Assembly: GCF_050948175.1 (NCBI RefSeq)
Contig: NW_027490134.1
Location: forward strand, 434,001-498,000
Length of the DNA stretch: 64,000 nucleotides
Direction: 5' to 3'
Origin: Xylocopa sonorina
Taxonomy: Eukaryota; Arthropoda; Insecta; Hymenoptera; Apidae
Shown here: piece by piece, positions 24,855-36,845 of the stretch
Layout: every line of letters starts with the position of its first letter
Numbering within the stretch: the stretch's first letter is position 1
Program-made: the position numbers and the translations under genes
Notes under the pieces: generated by a model
Seen by the model: the letters and a program-made list of their open reading frames with translations, nothing else
What the model was told of the DNA's origin: nothing
Database searches by the model: none

Positions 24855-25591
24855 TGTGACGGAAACCTATATATAGTAAGTCAGGGAAGCTCGACAGGGT
24901 TAATTATCTAAATGCTTTAAGGTGTAAAACGTACTTTAATCTAAAGCGATCTATCGTTCCAAGGTATCCGCTCACGTACAACTTTTCTTGGGCGCCAGCT
25001 GCTCAGAAAGTAACAAAGGGATAGACTACACGACCCCGGGAACCCTGGGGCGGAACAACCCTTGAAGCTTCGAAATGCTCCTCCTCTCGACTACGCCTAA
25101 CCAAGTACACACACTCAGGTCGCGAGATACTGAAGTCACGGCATGTTTATTTATAGTCTCGACGTGGGTTTAACTAACAAGGGCTACGGGAAACTACGCA
25201 ACACGCCGCGAATTACCGGGTATCATAACTCGCTTCACGATATAAGATACAATATACAATATGCGACACAAGAAATGGGACGCTTTAGCGAATAAGCTCT
25301 CACGTTCTCTTCTTCAGGTTCCTTGAACTCGCTGGTGGTTCTCGGGTTTCCTGCATCCTACTCGGGGCTTCTTGGTGGAGTGGGCTGTAGGCTTCGGTAT
25401 TGTTCGGGTCCATCGATCAGTGGATTTCGGCGATTTCCTCTTCTCGCCCCCTTGGGTGTCCCTGAGGGGATCCTCCTGATCATTTAAATTGCGTAGCGCC
25501 TCGCGCACCGCGCTCCCATGGACCACCTGCAGGGCCGCTGGACTTTTGACTCCTCTTTAGGGGGTTAAGGATAGTTGAAGACCTTCTCACA
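24855..25591 (-). repeat. candidate solo LTR or LTR-like block (copy 1)
   Basis: A GC-richer block of 737 bp lies in AT-rich DNA and is bounded by tgtgacgg at the left and ccttctcaca at the right. On the minus strand it reads TGTGAGAAGG...CCGTCACA, with TGTGA/TCACA ends. Near the middle (minus strand) is CTATAAATAAACATG, which could serve as TATA box or poly(A) signal. No target-site duplication is visible, and the block is unrelated to the gypsy LTRs in this window. A basic ORF inside it (25526-25314) keeps its core residues in copy 2 (DQEDPLRDTQGGEKRKSPK) but not its 5' frame. It could instead be a decayed promoter or exon. Confidence 0.35.
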
Positions 25592-25599
25592 TCCCAGAG

Positions 25600-28500
25600 C
25601 ATTATAAAGCACAAAAGCAGATAAGCATAATGCGATGCATAGAGCTTTACAACCTTCTATCTTACATTGAACTGTTTATACGAAATGCGATATTTGCGGT
25701 GCATGAAGCATGACAAATTAAATGCTTCGGCACCTGGACATCTAGAAACGCTATCCCCGGGCAAGAAAGTGTAGGGTTCACACTCAATTCATGTGCAGAA
25801 GCAGATAAACATAACGCGATGCTATGAATATTACATCTTATCATGAAATATAGAAGTAACATGCGCAGCCGCGTTTTACGAAGCATTAGAACTCTATTGC
25901 TTCTAAACCTTCAGATATAGAAACGATATTCCGTAGCAAGGAAGTGCTGCATTTACATTCATTTGAAGTGTAGAGGAGATATACATAACGCGTGAGCATT
26001 GAAATTACATCTTATCATGTGACTTAGAACTGATATGCGATATCGCGTTTTATAAAGAGTTAGAAATCCATTGCTTCGATGCGTAGACATCTAGAAACGC
26101 AATTACCTAGCCAACAAGTGTGGCATTTGCATTCTTTTGAAGTGTAGACGAGGTATACATAACACTTGGCAATTAATATTATCTCTTATCATGAAACATA
26201 GAAATGAGATGCGATATCGCGTTTTAAGAAGCATTAGAACTCAATTGCTTCCATATGTAAACATCTGGAAACGCTATTTCCTAGCTATGGAAGTGTCACA
26301 TTTACATTCATTTGAAGTGTATACGACGTATACATAACACTTCGCAATGAATATTATATCTCATCATGAAACATAGAACTGCGATGCGATATCGCGTTTA
26401 AAGAAGCATTAGAACTACATTGCTTCAATACGTAGACATCTGGAAACGCATTTCCTGGCAAGGAAGTGTGGCATTTACGTTCTTTTGAAATGTAGACGAG
26501 GTATACATAACAATTCGCAATGAATATCATATCTTGTCATGAAACATAGTATTGAGATGCGACATCGCTTTTAAAGAAGCATTAGAATTCTATTGCTTCG
26601 ATACCTTGAAATCTGGAATCGCTTGTTCCGGGCAAAGAAGTGTGGTATTTACATTCTTTTGAAGTGTAGAGGAGGTATACATAACACTTCGTAATGAATA
26701 TTATATCTTATCACGAAACAGAAATGAGTTGCGATATCGCGTTCAAAAAATCATTAGAACTCTATTGCTTCGATACGTAGACATCTGCAAACGATACCTC
26801 CTAGCAAGAAAGTGCCGCATTTACATTGTTTTGAAGTGTAGACGATTTGTACATAACACTTCGCAATGAATATTATGTATTATCATCAAACATAGAAATG
26901 AGATGCGACATCGCGTTTTAAGAAGCATTAGAACTCTATTTCTTCGATACGTAGACATCTGGGAACGCTATTTCCTAGCATGGAAGTGTGGCATTTACAT
27001 TCTTTTGAAGTGTGAACGAGGTAGACATAACACTTCGCAATGAATATTGTATCTTATAATGAAACAGAAATGAGATGCGATATCGCGTTTTCAGATGCAT
27101 TACAACTCTATTGTTTCGATACGTAGACATCTTCAAACGCAAATTAATAGCAAGGAAGTGTCGCATTTACATTCTTTTGAAGTAAATACGAGGTATACAT
27201 GACACTTCGCAATGAATACTATATCCTATCATGAAGCATAGAAATGAGATGTGATATCGCAATTTAAAAAGCATCAGAACCATATTGCTACGATACGTAG
27301 ACATCTGCAAACGCTATTTCCTAGCAAGGAAGTGTCGCATTTACATTCATTTGGAGTGTGTGCGAGGTATACGTGACACTTCGCAATGAATATTGTATCT
27401 TATCATGAAACATGGAAATCAGATGCGATATCGCGATTTAAAAAGCATTAGAGCTCTATTGCTACGATGCGCAGACATCGGCAAACGCTATTTAATAGCA
27501 AGCAAGTGTCGCATTTACATTCATTTGGAGTGCGTGCGAGGTATACGTGACACTTCGCAATGAATATTATATCTTATCATGAAACATAGAAATGAGATGC
27601 GATATCGCGTTTTAAGAAACATTAGAACTCTATTTTTACGATACGTAGACATCTGCAAACGCTATATCCTAGCAAGGAAGTGTCGCATTTACACTCTTTT
27701 GAAGTGAATTCACGGTGTACATAACACTCCACAATGAATATTATATTTTATAATGAAACATAGAAATGAGATGCGATATCGCGATATAAAAAGCATTAGA
27801 GCTCTATTGCTACGATAAGTAGACATCGGCCAACGCTATTTAAATGCAAGGAAGTGTCGCATTTACATTCTTTTGAAGTGAATGCGAGTTACATATGACA
27901 CTTAGCAATGAATATTATATCTTATCATGAAACATAGAAATGAGATGCGATATGCCGTTTTAAGAAGCATTAGGTCCCTATTGCTTCTATACGCAAACGC
28001 TATTTCCTAGCAAGGAAGTGTCGCATTTACAGTCATTTGGAGTGTGTGCGAGGTACACGTGACACTTCGCAATGAATATTGTATCTTATCATGAAACATG
28101 GAAATGAGATACGATATCGCGTTTTGAGAAGCATTAGAACTCTATTGCTACGATACGTTGACATCTACAAACGCTATTTCCTAGCAAGGAAATGTCGCAT
28201 TTACATTCATTTGAAGACTATGCGAGGAATACATGACAGTTCGCAATGAATATTATATCTTATCATGATATATAGAAATGAGATGCGATATCGCGATTTA
28301 AGAAGCATTAGAACTCTATATCCCCGATACGTAGACAACTGCAAACGCTATTTCCTAGCAAGTAAGTGTCGCATTTACATTCATTTGAAGTGTATGCGAG
28401 GTATAAGTGTCACTTCGCAATGAATATTATATCTCATCGAGAAACATCGAAATCAGATTCGATATCACGTTTTAAGAAGCATTAGAACTCTATTGCTTTG

Positions 28501-30829
28501 ATACGTAGACATCTGGTAACGCTGTTTCCTAGAAGGGGAGTGTCGCATTTACATTCATTTGAAGTGTAGAAGAGGTATACACAACACTTCGCAATGAATA
28601 TTATATCTTATCATGAAACCTAGAAATGAGATGCGATATCGCGTTCTAAGAAGCATTAGAAATCTATTGCATCGATACGTAGACATCTGCAAACGCTATT
28701 TCCTAGCAAGGAAGTGTCGCTTTGACATTCATTTGAAGTGTATGCGAGGTACACTTAGCACGTCGCAGTGAATATATTAACTTATCATGAAACATAGAAA
28801 TGAAATGCGATATCGCGTTCTGAGAAGCATTAGAAATCTAATGCTACGATACGTAGACATCTGCAAACACTACTTCCTAGCATGGAAGTGTCGCATTTAC
28901 ATTCTTTTGAAGTGAATACGATGTATACATGACATTTCGAAATGAATATTATATCTTATCATGAAACATAGCAGTGAGGTGCAATATCCCGTTTTAGGAA
29001 GCATTAGAACTCTATTGCGATGATACGTAGACATCTGCAAACGCTAGTTCCTAGCATGGAAATGCCGCATTTACATCCTTTTGAAGTACATACGAGATAT
29101 ACATAACACTCCATAATGAATATTATATCTTATCATGATGCATAGCAGTGAGATGCGATATCGCGGTTTTAAGAAGCATTAGAACTCTATTGCTACGATA
29201 CGTAGAGATCTGCAAACGCTAGTTCCTAGCATGGAAATGCCGCATTTACATTCCCTTGATGTTAATACGATTTATACATGACACTTCGCAATGAATATTA
29301 TATCTTATCTCGAAACATAGAAGTGAGATGCGATATCGCGATTTAAGAAGCACTAGAATTCTATTGCTACGATGCGCAGACATCTGCAAATGTTATTTCC
29401 TAGCATGAAAGTGTCGCATTTACATACTTTTGAAGTGAATACGAGATATACATAACACTCCATAATGAATATTATACCTTATCATGAAACATAGCAGTTA
29501 GATGCGATATCGCGTTTTAAGAAGCATTAGAACTCTATTGCTACGATACGTAGACATCTGTAAACGCTAGTTCCTTGCATGGAAATGCCGCATTTACATC
29601 CTTTTGAAGTTAATACGAGGTATACATGACACTTCGCAATGAATATTATATCTTATCTCGAAACATAGAAGTGAGATGCGATATCGCGATTTAAGAAGCA
29701 CTAGAATTCTATTGCTACGATGCGTAGACATCTGCAAATGTTATTTCCTAGCAAGAGAGTGTAGCATTTACATTCTTTTGAAGTGAATACGAGGTATACA
29801 TGACACTTCGCAATGAATATTATATCTTATCATGAAACGTAGAAGTGAGAAGCGATATCGCGTTTTAGGAAGCATTAGAACTCTATTCCTACGATACGTA
29901 GACATCTGCATACGCTATTTCCTAGCATGGAAGTGTCGCATTTACATTCCATTGAAGTGAATTCGAGGTATGCATGACACTTCGCAATGGATAATATATC
30001 TTATCATGAAACATAGAAAAGAGATGCGACATCTCGTTTTAAGAAGAGTTAGAACTCTATTCTTAGGATACGTGGTCATCTGGAAACGCTATTTCCTAGA
30101 GAGAAAGTGTCGCATTTACATTCTTTTGAATTGAATACGAGGTATACATGACACTTCGCAATGAATATTATATCTTATCATGAAACATAGAAGTGAGATG
30201 CGATATCGCGTTTTAAGAAGCATTAGAACTCTATTGCTACGATACGTAGACATCTGTAAACAATATTTCCTAGCAAGGACGTGTCGCATTTACATTCTTT
30301 TGAAGTGAGTACGAGGTATACATAACACTCCACAATGAATATTATATCTTATCACGAAACATAGAAATCAAATGCGACATCTCGTATTAAGACGCATTAG
30401 AACTCTATTGCTACGATACGTAGACATCTGCAAACAGTGTTTCCTAGCAAGGAAGTGTCGCATTTACATTCTTTTGAAGTGAATACGAGGTATACATAAC
30501 ACTCCACAATGAATATTATATCTTACAAAACATAGGAATGAAATGCGACATCTCGTTTTAAGAAGCATTAGAACTCTATTGCTACGATACGTAGACATCT
30601 GCAAACTCCATTTAATAGCAAGGGAGTATCGCATTTACATTCTTTTTGAAGAGAATACGAGGTATACATAACATTACACAATGAATATTATATCTTATTA
30701 TGAAACATTGAAATGAGATGCGATATTGCGATTTAAGAAGCATTAGAACTCTATTGCTTCGATACGTAGATATCTGGAAACGCTATTTCCCAGCAAGGAA
30801 GTGTCGCGTTTACATTCTTTTGAGGTGAG
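25600..30829 (-). repeat. 174 bp satellite array R1, reverse orientation, about 30 monomers
   Basis: The same monomer as F1 appears as its reverse complement (for example gagatgcgatatcgcgtttt, aagaagcattagaactctat, tttcctagcaaggaagtgtc). The first 500 bp (25600-26110) are diverged edge monomers with tctagaaacg, ttccgtagcaagg and agcagataa variants. Monomers with agtgtagacgaggtatac come next, and canonical agtgaatacgaggtatac types dominate further right. Higher-order structure is visible at about 29110-29750, where a pair of monomers (cactagaattctattgctac, caaatgttatttcctagca) repeats after 348 bp. The array stops at gaggta within a monomer at 30829. Confidence 0.95.
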
Positions 30830-30959
30830 TACGAGGTATCACGTCCGCTGAAACTATTTTCCGTTGCTCCGGAGGCTTTACGACACGAGCCTATTTTTCG
30901 GTAATTCGGTCCGCGGGAACGCGTTAAGACCGGGTCCGACAATTTCGGCTGACGCGACA

Positions 30960-31361
30960 CTAGCGAAAACACTCGCGATAATAAGGGAATAACCCTACCT
31001 TTCGATGACTTCTCTCTCGATTTGTACGTAGAAACGGCGTTGTGGATCGTTCGCTGGGATCGTAGCGGATTTCGTTCTGTTGGCTGCTACGGAAATCTCG
31101 ATCAGTCGCCAGCGAAGAGGAGGACGGCGGTCGGAATTCAGCGATGATGCTGAATGTGGCAGAATCGGCGTGATGCGTCGTGGTGTCTGGATCGGAAGCG
31201 TCGACGGTCGCTTCGGAAAGCGGCGTCTGGGCTGGTGCGAAGGCAGGTCGCTGATATACGTGGGTTCTCAGAACGCCCTCCAAATATTCACGCACAAGTG
31301 ATCGTATGAAATTCTTCCTACTCGCACGTCGCGTTCTTCGCAAACCGGAAGCACGATTCAT
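30960..31361 (-). CDS. arginine-rich ORF inside second LTR
   Basis: This is a 133-codon ORF and counterpart of the ORF at 2001-1696. The conserved N-terminal core is RRTRRASRKNFIRSLVREY. The middle is rich in S, T, A and D, and the end is basic (LRTNRERSHRK). A donor-like AAAGGTAGGG occurs in its last part, and the first LTR has a similar AAGGGTAGGA just after its ORF, so both transcripts could splice there. Preservation of the core in a stand-alone LTR, with mainly synonymous or conservative differences, suggests selection while the parent families were active. Function unknown. The Met used here is the first in frame. Confidence 0.45.
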   Translation of the reverse strand: MNRASGLRRTRRASRKNFIRSLVREYLEGVLRTHVYQRPAFAPAQTPLSEATVDASDPDTTTHHADSATFSIIAEFRPPSSSSLATDRDFRSSQQNEIRYDPSERSTTPFLRTNRERSHRKVGLFPYYRECFR

Positions 31362-32141
31362 TCACCAGGTTTTTCTGTACTTTCGACTAAGATCTGAAGG
31401 ATAAGCGGCGGTCTCAACGTCACAAAGCCGATTTCTATACTCCTTCAATTTGATGAAGATCAACCCCAGTTGTATGGACGAACCCGTGGAAGAATTCGTA
31501 GTTAAATGTAATGTTAAAAGTAGAACTGGTATTATAAACACTTGATAAAATTAATGGATGTGGAAATAGTAGACTTGCTAAAAGAACTTGTACTAGGATA
31601 TAGTAATAGTAGAAATAAAATATACTCTAGGTTTAAAGTATACAAGAACTGGAATTATTCTAAGTCTAAGACTAAGTTAAAATGGAAATAGAAATACGAT
31701 GCCTGAACCCCACATTGAGGTGGCTAACGATCTAGAACTAGAGGTTTCGATTCCTCGGTAGGAGATCTCGAGTCAGAGTGTATGCTCTGGAGACGCGTCT
31801 CTGACCTCCTCGGTTCGCGGGGCGCTACGGTCGCGGACGCTCGTGGTAGGGAGATCGCGGTCCCGCGAGTGGGGGACTCGCGTCTCGAGGCGGAGAGCGC
31901 GCGGTCCAGCGAGTGGGGACCCGCGGCTCGTGGTGGGGCTAGCGGCGCATGCCGCTGGCCGGACGCATCTTACTTAGTGTAACTTAGATCTAGGAATTCT
32001 TATATATGCGCCATGATATGGTATGTATGACCAAGCTTAGAAGTAATATATAGGTTCTAGCAGATCCTGTTCCCGGAATTGGAAAAGACCCCATTTCAGG
32101 TGATGGGCTGCGGCTACGTCTTCCTGCAGGACGGAATCCTC

Positions 32142-32290
32142 GGTGCGAGGGAGATACGGCTGCCCGTCCTTGGTGCGGGCGAGACAGATATACTCGGTGG
32201 TGCGAGTGAGACACTGGTGCCCGGTACGAGCGAGACAGGTATACTCGGCGGTGCGAGTGAGGCAGCGGAACTCGGTGTGAGTGAGCGCGT
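32142..32290. repeat. minisatellite in U3 of the second LTR
   Basis: Six units starting ggtgcgag or a close variant begin at 32142, 32172, 32199, 32223, 32250 and 32274. Spacings are 30, 27, 24, 27 and 24 bp, all multiples of three, and alternating units contain the agacaggtatactcgg core. The first LTR lacks this array at the same place. The open frames across it on both strands are explained by the 3n periodicity. It could act as a U3 enhancer repeat. Confidence 0.7.
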
Positions 32291-35200
32291 GCAGGTATGC
32301 GCGCGCAAACCCTTCCAGTTGCTGGATCTGCAGGCGAGTTTGGCTGGTTGCATGCGTCCAGGGGTTGATGCTGGGAGGTGCGAGGAGGTTGATGGGTGGC
32401 AGGCGGAACGCCTGACGTAACAAAATGCGACACTTCCTTTCTAGGAAATTACGTTCCCAGATATATCTGTATCGAAGCTATAGAGTTCTAATTCTCCTCA
32501 AAACGCGATATCGCACCTCATCTCTATGTCTCCTGATAAGATATAATATTCATTGCGAGGTGCTATGTATTCCTCGTCTACACTTCAAATGAATGTAAAT
32601 GCGACACTTCCTTTCTAGGAAATAGCGTTTGCAGATGTCTATGTATCGAAGCAATAGAGTTATGACTCTTCTTAAAACGCGATATCGCATCTCATTTCAA
32701 TGTTTCATGACAAGATATAATATTCATTGCGAAGTGTCACTTATATCTCGCATACACTCCATATTAATGTAAATGCGACACTCCATTTCTATAGGAAATA
32801 GCATTTGCAGATGTCTACGTATCGAAGCAATAGAGTACTGACGCTTCATAAAACGCGATATAGTATCTCATTTCTATGTTTCATGATAAGGTATAATATT
32901 CGTTGCGATGTGTCACTTGTGCCTCGTATTCACTTCAAATGAATGTAAATGCGACACTTCCTTGCTAGGAAGCAGCGCTTGCAGTTGTTTACGTATCGAG
33001 GCAATAGAGTTCTAATGCTTCCTATATCGCGATATCGCATCTCATTTCTACGTTTCATGATAAGAAATAATATTCATTGCGGAGTGCTATGTAACCCTCG
33101 TATTCACATCAATGGAATGTAAATGCGACACTTCCTTGCTAGGAAGTAGCGTTTGCAGATATCTACGTATCGAAGCAATTGTGTTCTAATGCTTCTTAAA
33201 ACGAGATATCGCATCTCATTCATATGCTTCATGATAAGGTATAATATTCATTGCGATGTGTCATGTTTTCCTCGTCTACACTTCAAATGAATGTAAATGC
33301 GACAATTCCCTTGTAGGATAGAGCGTTGGCAGATGTCTACGCATTGTAGCAATAGAGTTCTAATGCTTCTTAGAACGCGATATCGTATCTCAATTCTATG
33401 TTACATGATAAGATATAATATTCATTCTGGTGTCTGATGTATACCTCGTATTCAATTCAAAAGAATGTAAATGCGACACTTCCTTGCTAGGAAATAGCGT
33501 TTGCAGGTGTCTGCGTATCGTAGCAATACAGTTCTAATGCTTCTCAATGCGAGATATCGCATCTCGTTACTATGTTTCATGATAAAATATAATATTCATT
33601 GCGAAGTGTCATGTATACCTCGTATTCACTTCAAAACAATGTAAATGCGACACTTCCTTGCTAGGAAGTAGCGTTTGCAGATATCTACGTGTCGAAGCAA
33701 TAGAATTCTAATGCTTCTTAAAACGAGATATCGCATCCCATTCCTATGCTTCATGATAAGGTATAATATTCTTTGCGATGTGTCATGCATACCTCGTGTT
33801 CACTTCAAAAGAATGTAAATGCGACACTTCCTTGCTAGGAAATAGCGTTTACAGATGTCTACGTATCGAAGCAATAGATTTCTAATGCTTCTCAAAACGC
33901 GATATCGCATCTCATTTCTATGTTCCCTGACAAGATACGATATGCATTGCGAGGTGTCTTGTATACCTTGCATACACTTCAAACGAACGAAAATGTGACA
34001 CTTCCTTGCTAGGAAATAGCGATGGCAGATGTCTACGTATCGTAGCAATAGAGTTCTAATGCTTCTTGGAACGCGATATCGCATCTCAATTCTTTGCTTC
34101 ATGATAAGATATATTAATCATTGCGAAGTGTTATGTATTCCTCGTCTGCACTTCAAATGAATGTAAATGCGACATTTCGTTTCTAGGAAATAGTGTTTCC
34201 TGATATCTACGTATCCAAGGAATAGAGCTCTAATGCATCGTAAATCGCGATATCGCATCTCATGTCTATGTTTCATGATAAGCTATAATATTCATTGCGA
34301 AGTGTTAAGTATTCCTCGTCTGCACTTCAAATGAATGTAAATGCGACATTTTGTTTCTAGGATATAGCGTTTGCAGATGTCTACGTATCGAAGCAATAGA
34401 GTTGTAGTGCATCGTAAATCGCGATATCGCATCTCATTTCTATGATTCATGTAAAGATATAGTATTCATTGCGCAATGTTATGTATACCATGCATTTACT
34501 TCAAAAGAATGTAAATGAGACACTTCATTGGTAGGAAGTAGCGTTTGCAGATGTCTACGTATCGAAGCAATAGAGTTCCAATGCTTCTCAATACGCGATA
34601 TCGCATCTCATTTCTATGTATCATGACAAGATATAATATTCATTGCGAAGTGTCATGTATACCTCGCATTCACTTCAAAACAATGTAAATGCGACACCTC
34701 CTTGCTAGGAAATAGCGTATGCAGATGTCTACGTATCGTAGAAATAGCGATCTAATGCATCTTAAAACGAGATGTCGCATCTCGTTTCTATGTTTCATGA
34801 TAAGATATAATATTCATTGCGAATTGTCATGTATAGCTCGTATGTACTTCAAAAGAATGTAAATGCGACACTTCCTTGCTAGGCAATAGCGTTTGCAGAG
34901 GTCTACGTATCGTAGCAATAGAGTTCTAACGCTTCTTAAATCGCGATATCGCATTTCATTTCTATGTTTCATGATAAGATATAATATTCATTGCGATGTT
35001 TCACTTATACCTCGTATTCACTTCAAATCGATGTAAATGCGACACATCCTTGCTAGGAAGTAGCGTCCGCAGAAGTCTTCGTATCGTAGCAAGAGATTTC
35101 TAGTGCTTTTTAAATCGCGATAGCGCAACTCATTACCATGTTTCATGAAAAGATATAATATTCATTGTGCAGTGTTATGTATTCCTCGTCTCCACTTCAA

Positions 35201-36845
35201 ATGAATGTAATGCTTCTTAAAACGTGATATGGCATTTCATTTCTATGTTTCATGATAAGATATAATATTCATTGCGAATTGTCATGTATGCCTCGTATTC
35301 ACTTCAAAAGAATGTAAATGCGACACTTCCTTGCTAGAAAATAGCGTTTGCAGATGTCTACGTATCGTAGCAATAGAGATCTAATGCATCTTAAAACGAG
35401 ATGTCGCATCTCGTTTCTCCGTTTCATGATAGGAAATAATATTCTTTGCGAAGTGTCATGTATACCTCGTATTCACTTCGAAAGAATGTAAATGCGACAC
35501 TTCCATGCTAGGAAATAGCGTTTGCAGATGTCTTCGCATCGAGGCCATAGGGTTCTAATGCTTCTTAAAACGCGATATCGCATAACCCTTCTAGGTTTCA
35601 TGATAAGATATAATATCCATTGCGAAGTGTCGTGTACACCTCGTATTCACTTCAAAAGAATGTAAATGCGACTATTGCTTGCTAGGAAATAGCGTTTGCT
35701 GATGTCTACGTATCGTAGGAATAAGGTTCCAATGCTTCTTAAAACGCGATATCGCATCTCACTTCTATGATTCACGATAAGATATAATATCCAATGCGAA
35801 GTGTCATGTATACCTCGTATTCACTTCAGGAGAATTTAAATGCGACTATTCCTTGCTAGGAAATAGCGTCTGCAGATGTCTACGCGTCGTGGCAATACAG
35901 CTCAAATACTTCTTAAAACGCGATATCGCATCTCTCTTCTATGTTTCATGATAAGATATAATTTTCATCGCGAAGTGTCATGTATACCTCGTATTCACTT
36001 CAAAAGAATGTAAATGCGACTATTCCTTGCTAGGAAATAGCGTTTGCAGATGCCTACGTATCGTAGCACTAGAGTTCTAATGCTTCTTCGATCGCGATAT
36101 CGCATCTCATTTCTATGTTTCGTGATACATTATAATATTCATTCCGAAGAGTCATGTATACCTCGTATTCACTCCAAACGAATGTCAATGCGACACTTCC
36201 TTGCTAGGAAATAGCGTATTCAGATGTCCACGTATCGTAGCAATAGAGTTCTAATGCTTCTCAAAACGCGACATCGCATCTCATTTATATGCTTCATGAT
36301 AAGATACAATATTCATTGCGAAGTGTCATGTATACCTCGTATTCACTCCAAACGAATGTCAATGCGACACTTCCTTGCTAGGAAATAGCGTATTCAGATG
36401 TCCACGTATCGTAGCAATAGAGTTCTAATGCTACATAAGTCGCGATTTCGCATCTCATTTCTATGTTTCGTGATAAGATACAATATTCATTGCGAAGTGT
36501 CATGTATACCTCGTACTCACTTCAAAAGAATGTAAATCCGACTATTCCTTGCTAGGAAATAGCGTTTGCAGATGTCAACGTATCGTAACAATAGCGTTCT
36601 AATGCTACTTAAATCACGATATGACATCTCATTTATATGTTTCGTGATAAGATATAATATTCATTGCGAAGTGTCATGTATACCTCGTATTCACTTCAAA
36701 AGAATGTAAGAGCGACACTTCCATGCTAGGAAATAGCGTTTGCAGATGTCTACGTATCGTAGCAATAGCGTTCTAATGCTACTTAAAACGCGATATCGCA
36801 TCTCACTTTTGTGTTACATGATAAGATATAATGTTCATTGCGATG

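Larger units (their letters stand above)
22477..26160. repeat. segmental duplication, copy 1
   Basis: From tagacatagatataaacaa onward this segment matches 52229 to about 55920 nearly base for base (offset 29752 at the left end). Differences are scattered substitutions and small indels; identity is roughly 95 percent by eye. It includes AT-rich DNA with small minus-strand ORFs, decayed forward monomers, an LTR-like block and the first diverged reverse monomers. Copy 1 has a local repeat (ttaaacatgataagat twice, near 23802-23834) where copy 2 instead carries gggcatttcaatagtttgca. The left flanks of the copies are unrelated; the right flanks both run into reverse satellite. Confidence 0.93.
30830..32422 (-). 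mobile_element. solo or truncated LTR of a related gypsy-type element at a satellite flip point
   Basis: On the minus strand it starts TGTTACGTCAGGCGTTCC at 32422, matching the first LTR's start. It shares further landmarks in the same order: a CpG-rich block with gagtgggg, ctaagttaaa, gtggaagaattcgtag, ataagcggcggtc, the arginine-rich ORF and a ggtagg-containing segment. Length about 1593 bp. The inner end lies near GGACGTGA (30830-30837). No gag or primer-binding site follows. Left of it the satellite is reversed and right of it forward, and the flanking bases do not form a target-site duplication, so it does not look like an undisturbed insertion. Confidence 0.75.

Noticed and set aside
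25314..25526. Basic 70-codon ORF in the LTR-like block
   Set aside because: Core residues match copy 2, but the 5' frame differs by an indel between copies; at about 95 percent DNA identity such retention is expected without selection.
30830..32422. Simple, undisturbed solo LTR insertion with target-site duplication
   Set aside because: The bases next to the two ends (satellite tacct versus cattt on the element strand) do not match and the satellite orientation differs on the two sides.
31990..32433. Overlapping repeat-containing ORFs on both strands of the second LTR
   Set aside because: Explained by the 3n-spaced minisatellite; three frames are open at once and none has a counterpart in the first LTR.
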